Shown one piece after another: positions 12,562-24,509 of a DNA stretch of 64,000 nt. The stretch comes from Amyloporia xantha (lineage: Eukaryota > Basidiomycota > Agaricomycetes > Polyporales > Adustoporiaceae): assembly GCA_036971615.1 (NCBI GenBank), contig JAYKKR010000008.1, positions 124,001-188,000 on the forward strand, given 5' to 3'. The position numbers and the translations under genes are program-made. Each line of letters opens with the position of its first letter. The stretch's first letter is position 1. The notes beneath the pieces were generated by a model. It had not been told where the DNA came from, did not search any database, and was given only the letters and a program-made list of their open reading frames with translations.

Positions 12562-15347
12562 CTAGTCCTCCTCCATCGGGACCACCTGGAGCGACAACTG
12601 CCAGACCCTAAGGGTGCTATCATCGGAGGAAGACACAATCTTTTGGCCATTCGGTGAGAATTGGAGATGGCTGACTTTGTCAGAATGACCTGTCAGCTGT
12701 CTGACAAGCTTCCCTGTCTCAGAATCCCACACGCGGATGACATTATCTCCTGCACTGGCGGCGATACGAGAGCCATTTGGAGAAAATGCCGCTGCATTGA
12801 CGAGCGAATCGCCACCTTCCAACGGTAAAAGCAGTTCTCCAGTGAATGAATCGCACACCTTCACCGTGCCGTCGCTTGCTGCGCTCAACACTTTCGACCC
12901 GTCTGGCGAGAAGGCAGCAGCCCAGACTGAGCCGGCATGCTCACGCAAAGTCACGAGTTCATCGCCTGTCCGCCCGTTCCAGATGCGTGCCGTCCCGTCG
13001 TCGGAACCGGTTACAAGGCGACGATTGTCGGGTGCGAATGCGAGTGAGTAGATGACACCGCTGTGGCCTTCGAGCAGAGACACCAATGTGCCGTTGTCCA
13101 CATTCCACACGCGTGCAGAATAGTCAGCACTGGCCGAAACTATCAGGTCGCTATCGGGAGAGTATGCCACGAGCATGACGATGGCGTTGTGACCGGCAGA
13201 GACCCAGCGCTGCGTTCCAGACTCCGCATCCCATACTCTCACGGTAAAATCGACAGAAGCTGAAGCAATTGTGTTGCCGTCGGGGGACCATGCGACGGAG
13301 TAGACGAAGCCTTCATGTCCTACCAAAGTAGTTCGGATTTCTCCTGTCTCCACAGTCCAAATGATGGCGAGGCCATCACGAGAGCCAGAAACAAGTTCGT
13401 TGCTGTTAGGCGAGAAAGCCAACGAGCAAATCGTGTCCCCATGCCCTTGGCACAAATGCCGACGAACAGCGTTTTCGGCGTCCCAGATGATTATCGTAGA
13501 GTCCTCTGACCCACTGGCGATCCAACGTCCATCGGGAGAGTATGCAAGGGCGCAGACGCCGCCGGTATGGTTATCGAGTATCAAACTTTCGCCGTCACCT
13601 CTTATTCTATCTGAAGTCTTGCCAGCCATGTCATCGGCTTTCTTTTCGTCTCGCGGTGCATTGTGGCCCGCTGAAGGACCGACCTGTGCCGGCATATCAT
13701 CATCGCCAGCGGGGTCGAGAGCATGCTGGGGCTCAGCCCTTGCAGCACCCTCAGCAGAGGAATGCGGCTGTGCCCACTGGTCATCTTCGGTATGTGCTTC
13801 TTGCTCTGAAGTCAATACAGCACCGGCATCAGCCTGTCCAGAAGGTTCCCTTGGCGTCGGCAAAGAGCCACTATCAACAGTCTCTGAGACTGTCTGCGCT
13901 GGCTGTACAGCAGTTACGGTGTCGTCTATATTGAGCATTCCAACTAACAAACGTAATCAATGTCATAAGCGGCCTTTCGAAGGGCTAGCAACGTACGTCC
14001 GTCTTCATTGACCTCGATGTGTGGTTGCACGCTCTCTAGGAATTCACGGATGTTGTGCGGAATATCCTGTCCTAGTTGCTATACATTGCTAGATGAGAGA
14101 ATGACAGCCGTGATGTGGTAGTAATTAACAAATACCTCACACAGCGTGGTGATGTCCTCGTCATTTGCGATTGCGACTACCGCTTCCGAATGCTGTCAGC
14201 ATGCTATCAGATAACATGTACGAGAATAAGACCTTGTGGGGCACCTCGAGTATGTAGTCTAGGACGAAATCTACAGGATCGTATGCCTATATAGGGTTGT
14301 CAGTATGAGATAAGAGTTCGACTTGAATTGTCGGTCACCTTTTGCGGGGCTGGAACTTGTTCAATGACTTCTTCATCCATTGTATCATTGTCCTCTGTAC
14401 TTGCCCATCCGGCACCGGGGTCATCATCATCAGGGCCATGTGACAGTTCATGCGGCCCTGCAGCGGCTTTCATGACTGTCATCCAGAATCCGAGCCGGAC
14501 CTTTAACTTGTAGTAATGCAAAAAAATACATTGGTCAGCCTTATCCTCATCGTGTTGTGTAGCAGATCTCCTCGCGCCACGGTGTGAGCGACGACCAGGC
14601 TTTTTGTTCTTCGGCCCCTGATTTCTTTCTGGGGGCACCGTGACATCGGTGGAGTGTGAGAATGAGAAGGCCGCACTGGCCACGGAGCCAGCATCGGCAT
14701 TGACGGTGAGCTGAGCAGATCGCCCTTCATGAACAAATGCTGCCACAGCCCACTCCTTGGTTTTCACATGGCCACGAACGAAGATTATCTCCTCCTTGGT
14801 AATGTCTACGTCAAGCGTCTCCGTCGCAAATGTATGCCAACTAGCATAGTTATGGCGCATGTAGTTCGCCATTCTCCGACTGGGAAGAAGTGCTTCACGG
14901 TCTGCACTATGCTTCAAGACCAACAGTGCACCCTGCTCGTCGGTGCAATGAAATTCAAAGCCTCCGCCTGATCCTTGCCTAAGACAAGAAGGGTGAGATC
15001 AGATTCGCCACGAGGCTGTGTACTTACACGGATACTTGGGCATTCGCAGATGTGTGCTTGACCGTCTTGCTGCAGAGGGGACCAGGGATGATGCAGCCTT
15101 GTTTCTTCTCATGGCCGTAATCTGACATAGTGAAAGGCTTGAATCCATCGGGTACCCCGAACTCGGAGTTTGTCCCTTCTTCATGGAACTTTTTGGTAGC
15201 GTTGAAGAAGCGATGAAAGCTACCTTCGAAAATGAATCCGACATCACCGATGAGGACTTCACCGTGCTTTGTGGGCTCCGGATCCCAAAGAGGGTAGCCA
15301 TGACCGAGACGAAAAAGTTGGTCGGCGTAGACGTTGGCTGCGCTCAT
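12562..15347 (-). CDS. WD40-repeat protein with basidiomycete N-terminal module
   Basis: Six exons (15347-15028, 14978-14339, 14286-14245, 14192-14136, 14078-13997, 13943-12562) join in frame to 840 residues. The N-terminal part opens MSAANVYADQLF, followed by LGHGYPLW, and continues to a segment ending EVNEDGLGML. From memory this is a module expanded in Agaricomycetes and seen in front of varied C-termini. The C-terminus (about residues 505-835) holds eight WD40 repeats, each with an FSPDG-like turn and a final I/V-W-D/N, predicting a closed propeller. One repeat ends VCD instead of VWD. A scaffold or sensor role is inferred only. I see no NACHT or other nucleotide-binding motif between the two parts. 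The linker before the propeller is acidic and Ala/Gln-rich. Confidence 0.85.
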
Positions 15348-16247
15348 GGCGGAAAGCCTAGAAAGAACAAGTAACGCTAGCGGCAACGAAGACAATCACG
15401 ATAGGCAGCGGCCGTGTCAGTGACGCCCATATACACAGTTTCACGTGAGGAAGGAAGGCTGTGCTGGTACCGCACAACCCTACTTGATATTCCGTGAGTC
15501 GACCAAGACGATGTATTGCAATATCCAAGTCCAGGTCCGCATATCACTGCCCTACAGAGTACAAGGGTATTGAACCCATATATGGGATTGATGTGCGTGA
15601 GATGTGTCCAGATCCGTTCAGAGTTAGTGCATTTAAGAAGATTGCCTTTCGTTCCAACAGGAAGGGTTGGCCGAGCGCAGAGCATGATGCATAGCTAGAG
15701 CGAGTAGTACTAGTTGAAGGTGGTGACGATGATCGAAACTACCGCAAGTCGCCTGCCAAAATGGTTCTCCATATATGGCAAGGCCGACACGGAACCTAAT
15801 CCTCCAAGTGTGACAGAGGTGACAGTCACGTTCCACGTCCCAGAATTCGTCACGATTTACCCACCATGTCACCGTCACGTACCTATGTATATTGTCTCCC
15901 TTGCAAGGTAGAGTCGACTGAAGGCAACTATCATAGCGCGTGGCTATCTTTAAATTTCTTCGCATCGGCTAGAGTGATCAGTGGTCTGTTCGGAATTGTT
16001 CATCGTTACCTTCATCACGACTACGACGAATTTCCCCATAGAGCAGGAACGGCATAAATACACTCGAGGCATACCACACTGTGAAATGGACCTCTGCAGC
16101 CAGCACACACATCATCGGTCCTTCGAAACCTCAAGTCTTCCTGGTTCTGGGAACAATTTCTTAATGGCAGCGGTAACAATTTGAACTCCCTTAGAAGTAT
16201 GAGAAGTCCCGGACAGGTCAACTCGACTTTAGGAGAGGACTGCTCAA
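15348..16247. other. Intergenic, promoter side of WD40 gene
   Basis: No gene supported. Overlapping short frames on both strands carry no domains. The region should contain the WD40 gene promoter and the 3' end of the SET gene transcript. Confidence 0.4.
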
Positions 16248-17483
16248 TCAAATGTTCAATGGTCTAGGGGCAGCTGCCATCATCTGATGTACTCGATCAG
16301 CATCGTCCAGTTTCCTCTCATTTTCCGATCCCTGCCCCTCAATGGATCGAAACAGCGTCCTTGCGTCGTTTGCCCAGTCCATCGCCAGGCTCAACTCATC
16401 GTAGACCGTCAGCACCTGGCTTCCACATAGCAGCAATTGTGCCGTTTCGCCCCACATCCCCTCCTCTCTCGCCCACTTTACCGCCTCCTCGAGCTCTGCT
16501 TTCGAAATGCGAGGAGGGAAGCGTGCCTCCTGCATTTTCTGCAGCAGATTGTGGATTCGTACTCTTCGTGCGTCGCTAACCCGAACCTGGTCATCAGGTG
16601 ATGCACATGTTGCACATGCGCACTGGAAGAAGCGAGTATGTGCAAGAAATGCACGACGCTGGGCCCGTGGCACACATAATGATGTATATGTGATCGTAAT
16701 CTCCTCGCCTCTCGCAATGGTCCGCGCCGCGCGGAGCTCTCCTACGAACGCGGTCGAGGAGAAGACGTAGTGTGCGTTCGGCGAGCAGCTGTGATTCGCA
16801 CGAGAGAGCGTTGGGAAGCATCCGATGTAAGTGTCAGCGCCGTCCCGAGATGCGACGTCCTTCTGACCCTGCGCATTTCTCCCTCCCAGTGTAATCTCAA
16901 GACAGTTCGTATTGAGGATACCCGGAATGACGTCGTACTCCGTAGATGGGTAAGAATTCGCTAGCCCTAGAAGCACAGCTTGTGAACGGCGCGAGAGGCC
17001 CTGTACCGCAGCGCGGTAGAAGATCCCGTTGGCGTTCGTCTGATCTGCTGCGCAGCGGAGTCTGTTACGCCCCACCCAAATCGGTCGTTCCGCAAAGATG
17101 AGTTCACCCTGACCGATTTGTCGCTCCGCAAACAAACCCATCCCTTTTCCTGGTATGTGTCGCATGGAAAAACCGAGTGGGTGATCTTGCTGTAATACAT
17201 CTTGCTTCCACGTCGTCCAACTCGCCACATGGTGCAAGTGCGGCAGGTAGTCGACGAAAACTGTGTCGGCCCTGTTTTCAGGGAGATACAGGAAGCATGG
17301 TGCGCCTTCGTAACGATAGTCCGATGAGACTACCCGTGGACGTTCGCAGACCACCTTAGTGGTATCTGCATGTGGCGGGAGTAGGTCCGAAGACGCTGGG
17401 CCTGGTCCGTCTGATGTCAACCCTCGTAAGATATTGTACATGGCGATCTCTTTACCTATGAGGTTCAAAGCTTTACTACTCAT
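16248..17483 (-). CDS. SET-domain protein, SMYD-like without MYND (copy 1)
   Basis: Single exon, 411 residues. SET signatures are all present: an opening GKGMGLFAERQI, the NHSCSPN motif near residue 229 that lines the S-adenosylmethionine and lysine pockets, GEEITITY near 258, and a post-SET cysteine cluster (CACATC) near 287. This order, with a helical C-terminal part, fits SMYD-type lysine methyltransferases, but no MYND zinc finger is inserted. The substrate is not predictable. An insertion rich in Gly, Asp and Gln precedes the NHSCSPN motif. A longer paralogue lies at 25446-27332 on the other strand. The gene lies in tandem downstream of the GH79 gene, with a 400-bp gap. Confidence 0.85.
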   Translation of the reverse strand: MSSKALNLIGKEIAMYNILRGLTSDGPGPASSDLLPPHADTTKVVCERPRVVSSDYRYEGAPCFLYLPENRADTVFVDYLPHLHHVASWTTWKQDVLQQDHPLGFSMRHIPGKGMGLFAERQIGQGELIFAERPIWVGRNRLRCAADQTNANGIFYRAAVQGLSRRSQAVLLGLANSYPSTEYDVIPGILNTNCLEITLGGRNAQGQKDVASRDGADTYIGCFPTLSRANHSCSPNAHYVFSSTAFVGELRAARTIARGEEITITYTSLCVPRAQRRAFLAHTRFFQCACATCASPDDQVRVSDARRVRIHNLLQKMQEARFPPRISKAELEEAVKWAREEGMWGETAQLLLCGSQVLTVYDELSLAMDWANDARTLFRSIEGQGSENERKLDDADRVHQMMAAAPRPLNI

Positions 17484-17882
17484 AAAGATCGACAGGAAGA
17501 TTACTAGGACTCCGAGCTGCGGGGAGGTATGTAGATATTCATTAAGACCGACTTCCTTAATCCCTCATGGTGCGTGGCATTTGCGAAGGGGTTCACTGTC
17601 TCGAGGACCCGAGGTTAGTATGCGACGCCTGTCAGAACGCCATGCCCAAACACCAGAATTGACCAGGACGCAAGACAGCCGAGACCACCGGTATCCCTGC
17701 AACTGTTCTGACGATAACCAGTGTGAGCTTTACCTCAGTTGATACGAGTCGGACATAAGCTAGCGGCGATTGGTCGGGATAGTCACAAACAGAGCAGTTG
17801 ATTTCCACTTTGCGGCGTTCACGTCTACACGAGGCTACGCTTCCTTTCATTTTGATACCTGCTTTACTACGCAGAAACCACT

Positions 17883-19887
17883 CTAGAACGTAAGCAAAAC
17901 CGCCTCTGTCGCACGCAAGTCAAGCCCCTCCTGCAGATTTACGTCTTCAACTACCAGCTCCCCTGTCGGACTGACGTTCGAACTCTGCTCGTAGCTCTGA
18001 CCAGCCCACGTGAGGTTCGCAGTGTCATCCGCATGCTGTATGACGAGCCTCCTTGCTGTCGCTTGTGTGGCCGTGCCGTTGATGAAGTCCAGATCGATGT
18101 GCACGACGGGTCGCGTGCCAGTGCTGTCGGCAACCCAAGCGTGGAGATTGACGAACACGGCGCGCACTAGTCGCCCGCCTTCGAATGCAGCGTACCCACT
18201 GGTGTTGTTATCCGCTACATCTAATTCCACAATCTGCGCGAGGCCCGTAGATCCGACAAAGGTGTCAACGACAAGACCACCGTAGTAGGGAGGCTGGATG
18301 TGCGGCGCCGCAGGAGGATCGAGCGCCGATCCATTTATCGTGGAATAGTTCAAGGTGACAGGTTGGATCTACCGTTCATGTGCGTGGGGTCAGTACTGGG
18401 ACCCGACATTCCGACAGCAATGCCTGAACTCACGAAGTTATACTTGTACCCGATGCCTTCATGGAAGTATAGCTCCCGGATGCCAATTGTGGACGCAAAT
18501 AGTGTATAGTCGATCGCCCAGAGCCCTGCTCCTGCTGTATTGCTGACACCGGGTGCCCCATGGCACGCAACACTATTTGTCTCCCTGGTAACCAACATCG
18601 CCGGTTAGCCATGCATGTCGTCATGAGTTCCCCGAAACCTACCCAAGAACGTATGTCAAACCTTGCGCATATGTTGCCGCGATGTCCGCTTCAAATATAG
18701 TCAGGTTTCCTCGTATGGCGGTCTTGTTCATGAAAGAGATGAGTCCAAAGTTACCACCATTACAGAATGCGGCTGAATACTGGTGTTGCGATATACTAGA
18801 AACGGAGAATGTCAGAATCAAGTTCATGCAAGATAGGCTGTTTACAAGTCACAAATCAACTGTACGTACGTGGATATTGTCTTTCCTGCCGTGCTATTCA
18901 GGATGCCAAGCGCAAAGATCTCTCTTGGAGTGAACCTTTGCGAAGCGAACGCCGCACCCTGCAGAGTGACGGGCCCATACTTGGTGTATATCCCTGCAGT
19001 TTCCACGACCGGCCCTGCCACAGACTCCCAATCGGGCACGTAGTCTTCGACAGTCCAGTTATTGGCGGGACGAAGACCATTGCTGCTGTACAGATCAGCC
19101 TCATTGCCTGAGGCTATGAGCTTCAGTGTAATGAAACGGGTTCATGCTACTTACCGACTTCAATCCGTTCAAGTACAACTCCCGAACTCTGTACTGAAGG
19201 CAAACTGAAGGCGCGAACGATCGCTTTTGCCATGTTGACTGCGTTCGTGATGTTATTATATCCGAGATTGACGCCCCAAACCATATGTGTTCCTATTCAC
19301 TCCCAATAAATTTGACGGGGTTCGTGTGCCGATAATTGATGTCAAAGCAACGTTAAAGAATTGCAAGTGCGCGGAAATCATAATGAAATCTTACCTGCGG
19401 GTAACCAACGTACTAGAGTATAATATTCGTCACCAACTGTGATGTTGCTCGCTTCGGGATACGGTGTTATGGCATTTGCCGGAGGAAAGATGTCCTCGTT
19501 CACCTTTCCGATGGCCATCTGTCATCCATGGTCCTTGGAAGCAATCGGAAGTTCACTCACCGTAACTGTAGGCGACCAGACAGTGTGGTCCTCAGAATCA
19601 GCACCCACCCTAAGCTTAGGCGGCTGTCCGGTGAGATGGGCAAAATTTTGCAGTGCACTATACGTGAATTCGTTGCGCTCATCAATCCCGCTCCAATCCG
19701 GCCACCTGTCTTGCTCGATAGAAAATGACAACAACGTGGATGCAAGCGGCTGTGACTTGGTAGGAACTAAGACTGGCACAGCTACGTTGACAGTGGTGAC
19801 ATCTGCAGCCCATATGGCTGGAAGACATGTCACGGATAACAGGAAAGCCGAATAGCGCACAAGCATGGAGGAGAATGGTGGAGGCAT
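17883..19887 (-). CDS. Secreted GH79 glycoside hydrolase (beta-glucuronidase/heparanase-like)
   Basis: Multi-exon gene. First exons are 19887-19561, 19518-19395, 19292-19155 and from 19107; more follow to the stop at 17883. The product has a hydrophobic signal peptide ending near AIWA. Fungal GH79 marks are seen in order: SFSIEQDRWPDW, FAHLTGQPPKLRVG, the GNEADLY motif that should carry the acid/base glutamate, GETNS and CHGAPGVSNTAGAGLW in the region of the second catalytic glutamate, FHEGIGYKYN, and a beta-rich C-terminal domain. It probably trims glucuronic acid from extracellular polysaccharide or proteoglycan-type glycans. The exact substrate is unknown. Possible N-glycosylation sites (NIT, NTS, NLT) agree with secretion. 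A TATATATA on the minus strand at about 20121-20128 lies about 235 bp upstream. Confidence 0.85.
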
Positions 19888-20100
19888 CAAGTACGGAGGC
19901 TCCTGGTCCTGGGCCTTCGGGTCGCTTTATACTAAGCCCATAGTGGCCGAAATAGTCGGATGGATAAGTTCGCAGACGCTGACCACGAGGTGAAAGACCT
20001 CGCGAACAGGATGATGATCTTGGAGGATTCGCTACCACTCCAGACCCCTCGTGGTTGTTGATATTCCCATTAAGAAGGTTAAACGTCCAGTCATGGCCTG

Positions 20101-20128
20101 CGGGTACGGTCCGGGACGGTATATATAT
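20101..20128 (-). promoter_or_regulatory. TATA box and CGG-rich motif upstream of GH79 gene
   Basis: On the minus strand a TATATATA run is followed upstream by closely spaced CGG/CCG triplets. CGG triplets are the usual half-site of Zn2Cys6 regulators, so carbon-source control is possible. This is inferred from position and motif only. Confidence 0.3.
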
Positions 20129-21972
20129 GTGGTAAAGGCAGCGAAAGTCTGTGTGGGGGAAAGTCATGGAGATTTTGCAAGGTGTCATGCGTATATCCGG
20201 CCAGTCATTTGACCACCACGACTAAATTGACTTCGAAGTCAGATCCCCCGGCGTGATAACATACGATTGACCTCAAAGCATAGTCATCTACTAGTAGGCA
20301 TGGGTTCAGTGCTCACATATCCTCTATTGCTGTCGAAAGAGGTGTTAGACAGTTCGAAACACTTGAGACGGCTGTGCCAACTTTTGAGTAGAGGTCCGTA
20401 GGTCGGATGTGATGGCGGCTAAGCGTGAAGATGTACGCATGATCGCCGCCACGGTAAATTTTCGGAGTTAGACAAATAAGAGTCTAGCACCCAAAGGTGG
20501 GTCATCGTGAGAGTTTGGAACAATCCCTGTGAGCTTGTGAGGAACTAATATATGCTGTCTAAATCTGTGTGAGACCGAAACACAGAGCAGACGGAAGAAA
20601 GCGAGTACAGTATTACTTACGTGGAAGATTAGAAATAATCACCAGGCTTGTCTACTCATCTATCAAGCTTTCTGCAATTCGACCTATGCAGTGGGCAAGA
20701 GCTAGGAAGTCATCACGACTATTACGATTCATACATCGGGGAGTCTCAACGGGCCAGCGCTAATGGGATGGGTGACGGCGTCACGGAGGTGATAGTCTGT
20801 TTACTGGTAACCTGTAGATACCGGTGGCGAGAATGAAGGATAGAATTCATGCAGTCCTCACCATGTCGTCACACTGCCTGAGTGAACACTAAATTTGAAG
20901 TTCAGATATGCAATCCATTGAAACAAGGGCCGACTCACAGATTCTTATGTAACAGCGCTCATGCAGCGATCGTTTCAACATTGGCTTAACCCAAAGGATC
21001 ACTCTGGATTCAGTGTGTACTGCAGGGAACCCGTCTCGCTCAGCTACCTATGAGCTGTGAAGCACTCCATATTCGGACGTTAGGCCTGTGCAAGAGATTT
21101 CATTAATGAAGGGGCAGTTCGGAACTCACATTGGACGCAGGGTGTGATGGTACCTGGACTGATATTTATGCTGTCACATTATGAGCGATCGCAGTCGGAA
21201 AGGCACTGCTGGACTAAGCTGGAATGTCGAGTGTCAGATTTGGCAAATGTGAACAATATTCCTGAGGAAGCAGAACCCCGCACTGTTTATAAGAATTCTA
21301 TGACTGCGAGATACGGTCCACCATATGCAGGCATAATCTACCAATGGCATGGAATTTGTGATAACGGGCCATACGTCTTACGGGCATTGTATGAAGGCCA
21401 GTCATGGCCCCGGAGAGATCCAGAATGGAGACGACTTCGGATTGTCGAATGTGAAAATTGAAGACCACCTCGTACCCAGACGTTGAGCTTGAGCGCAGTA
21501 CTGGAGAAAACATTTTGATATTGGGAAGGTTCTCTGATCAGTCTGGCGCCAGATAAAGTTGATGAAAGTCGGCTCGCCTGCATGGCACTCTTGAGTTGCG
21601 GCGTAACACCACCGACCTCCACGGCAAGGCCCATAGCGCTGTTCAAAAGATGCCGAGAATGCCCCCAAATCAGCTTCTCTTGTTTGATGAGTGCCCGAAG
21701 ATCAGGTCACTCAATTCGGCAGCTGCAAAGGTAATCTTGAGTGGAAGACCTGTCAAGAGTTCCGGAGAGATTCAAATTGCGAAGCGATGCAGGCAGTTGA
21801 TGCAATAATTGTCATTTCAAGCAACGCGAAATATGAAGACCACAATATGGACTAGATAGGGAGAGAAAACCATAAGGATAGAATATTGCGCCCATGGAAC
21901 GCCATCCAGTACTTGTTGAAAGTACGGAAGATGGTACCTAGATACAGAATTTATCCTGCCGCCCTTCGCGGA
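20129..21972. other. Intergenic region with possible decayed frame
   Basis: No intact gene. On the minus strand between about 21800 and 21300 several frames give protein-like pieces (one has LPASLRNLNLSGTL, like a leucine-rich repeat) broken by stops. They could be the remains of an F-box/LRR-type gene, but the evidence is weak. Confidence 0.25.
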
Positions 21973-23908
21973 CTAAGCATCTGGCCAGATCGCCTTCGCC
22001 GTCTCCGACACCAACGTAAGTTTGCGTATTTCATCTTCTTCTGTGACCGGGTTACCCTCAGCGTGCGATGCAAAGCCACACTGCGGGCTGATGCAGATTC
22101 TACACGAGGCGCGAGGCGCAATTCCGAACTGTCAGTACCGAAACATCTTATCGCGCGGGAAGACTGGACGCACTGGTTCAGCGCCTCCTCCTTCGAGCAC
22201 TTCTCCTCCCCGTCCGCAATGACATCTGCCGCCTGTTGTACGCGCTCGATGAGGTCGTCCTTGTTTTCCATCTAGACACCGTGTGATATCAGTATCGCTA
22301 CACTGGACGGAATCGGTTTCCGAACCTTGGGGAACTTGCTGGAAACGAGGCCGAGCACAACAGACTTGTTACGCGGGAGCCAGCGAAGGGGCTCGAATGT
22401 CCCCGCGCGTTCTGTCTCGTACTCAAGCTACGATAAGCACAGATGTCAGGCTTAATTACTCGAAGTGACGATACGGAACAAGGCGTACGTAATAAGTGTC
22501 TGCGGGGATCTCCTGGAAGAGCTTGATAGCTATGCGATCATAGCCACCCTCGCTGAAGTGACGCCCGTCCTATTATCCAGCCAAATGTCGGCATTCCTGC
22601 GCAGTGCCATATGCAAATTGTCTAATCGACGTACCTTGAAGTTGCCTCGGCACAGGTGGACTCCGACGGTCATGTCCGCCGGCCGCCCTTCAAGGCAAGC
22701 ATTGTACACCCGACAGTACAGGTCTAGAAGAGCAACATGGTCGATTCCGCGTTCCTCCATGCCCTTAAGCATTTTGACGTCGCAGAAGTAGGCCAGGAGG
22801 GGGTCGTCAAACTGGATGTTGCCTACGTGGAGAGAAGCAGAGGTTCGTGTTCAGCTCGAACTATTCAATCAAACACAGTGTAAGGAGACGAACGGCATCC
22901 TGCGGCGTAGAGGTCTCTGATCTCCTCTCGGTACGCCTGCGCGACGTCGGCGAAATATACCTCTATCAAAAAGGGATGGTATCAGATGGCATGGAAGATG
23001 ATTCGTATTTCGTACCATCGTCCTTGTACACAGACTTGGGATAAGCGTACGGTCCGTGACGCAAGTGGAACCATTCGGGGGCACACATGGTAATTTTGAG
23101 GTTTTTATGCTCCTATGTGATTATGAGCATGCTTTCGGCTATTGCTACAAATTATTATGCCGACTACCTCAGGTTTTGTAAGCTTCTTCAGTGCCTCAAA
23201 CTGCCCTATGTAGAAGGGCTTGGTGCGCTTCAGTTTGGACTATGAGTAACGACATGCAAGTGTGGTCAGGGATTACCAGGCGAAATGCAGAGTTATATCG
23301 GGCTCACTTCGCAAATGTATGATGCTGCACCCTTGAAACTATGTTGCTTGAACGCCTCGATATCGGGGACGTAGTCCTACAGACGTCGAGCTCGTCTTAG
23401 CCGGCGAGTCAGAGTGGAGATAGTATCAAACCCTCACCATGAACCAGTCCATCGGGACTGAGCGCAGAAGAGCACTTGTTAGAACCACCAGGATCCGGGA
23501 CAAGTGAATAATGAGACGAACCGACTGGGATATACTTCATGCCGTCAAGGCTGTCGAAGACACCATCGAAGAACATGTGCCTGCAAACAGGACCGACCAT
23601 TGATGTCAGTCATGAGACGTGGGTCGCCAAACACCTTTAGCCCTCTGCCGGACAGGCGAAGGCGGATGCCAGCTTGAATCAAGCGCTCACCTCCTAAACT
23701 CGCCGTCTGTAATCGCCTTGATGCCGACTTCCCTCTGTATCTGTACAATGCCCCGAATAGCTTCGTCCTCGACCGTCCGAAGCTCCTCGTGTGTGCATTT
23801 TCCCTCATCGAACTCCTTGCGCTTCTGCAGGAGTGCAGCGGGGCGCTTCAGAGAGCCTATGTGATCCGCGCGGAAAGGAGGGTTTAGGCGAGGGGCGGTA
23901 GCAGACAT
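21973..23908 (-). CDS. Short MetE-like (cobalamin-independent methionine synthase family) protein
   Basis: About ten exons between 23908 and 21973 join to a coherent protein of roughly 400 residues. It starts PPFRADHIGSLKRP and keeps the (beta/alpha)8-barrel signatures of the MetE C-terminal domain: ITDGEFRR, GPYAYPKSVY, IQFDDPLLAYF, then GVHLCRGN with the zinc ligands His-x-Cys, YYLEYE, and the last zinc Cys in ISPQCGF. Only the catalytic barrel is present. The N-terminal half of full-length MetE (about 760 residues) is absent, as in the short MetE-like proteins of many fungi and bacteria. Whether it methylates homocysteine or another thiol is unknown. Introns are 50-75 bp. A TATATA on the minus strand near 24005-24010 lies about 100 bp upstream of the ATG. 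Confidence 0.85.
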
Positions 23909-24003
23909 GGCTGTGGGCGGCGAAGATGGATGATACAGGAGAACGGTGAGGACGAAATCAGAGAGCGTCGGCGAGCACAGTCAAATTCTGCGTGATCGCG
24001 ATC

Positions 24004-24011
24004 GATATATA
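24004..24011 (-). promoter_or_regulatory. TATA box of MetE-like gene
   Basis: CTATATAT on the minus strand, about 100 bp upstream of the ATG at 23908; the spacing fits a fungal core promoter. Confidence 0.4.
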
Positions 24012-24251
24012 GAGTCTGAGCCGGGAGGACATTTTACCGCGGGCCAGCGGACGTCCTGCGGCACGTCCTGGTGACCTCTCTGCAAACTTCTCCTGTCGTC
24101 TCTGACATCAGTTTGAGCTAAGCAAGAGCAACTATGGAACATAAGTTGCACGCACCGTTGTCCAATATAGTCCATCTGACCCCGGGCGACTGCATATTCA
24201 GCCTATCAAGTGGACCTCAAGCGCCTAGCACCAAGCATTCAGCGACATCTA

Positions 24252-24509
24252 GTCCTTGCTGAGCTTGACTTTGTACGACATGGTGGCGATAGCAAGAGTC
24301 AGCAGCAGAGTAGCTTGGTTGCCGCTGTGTTCAATTAGCCGCCGTCGAAGGACAGACCTAAGACACGCTAACTGACCGCGTCCAATTTGTCCATGGCGCC
24401 TCGCTTGTGCTCGACCCTTTTGCGATCGCTCACTGGTACGTGCGCAGCGTGCGTGGTTCCTTCAAGTTGTTGTAGGTCTATACTGATCCGAATGTACCGT
24501 AGATCCAGT
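24252..24509 (-). CDS. Partial hypothetical gene with C-terminal hydrophobic segment
   Basis: One minus-strand frame runs open from about 24509 to 24375, reading VILDLRYIRISIDLQ and then SDRKRVEHKRGAMDKLDA. After a probable intron (donor gtcagt, acceptor aacacag) it resumes with GNQATLLLTLAIATMSYKVKLSKD and stops at 24252. The ending looks like a membrane-spanning or tail-anchor helix followed by a basic tail. Upstream exons were not resolved and no family is recognised. Frame continuity over the intron favours a real gene or a recent relic. Confidence 0.3.

Noticed and set aside
13361..14011. 216-codon plus-strand frame
   Set aside because: Shadow of the WD40 repeats on the minus strand.
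8136..15845. Shared string gtgacagtcacg at about 8150 and 15818 as a dispersed repeat
   Set aside because: The match is only a dozen bases and partly palindromic; flanks do not align.
19682..20188. 168-codon minus-strand frame overlapping the GH79 start
   Set aside because: It overlaps the signal-peptide exon in another frame and has no family features; the upstream part is promoter.
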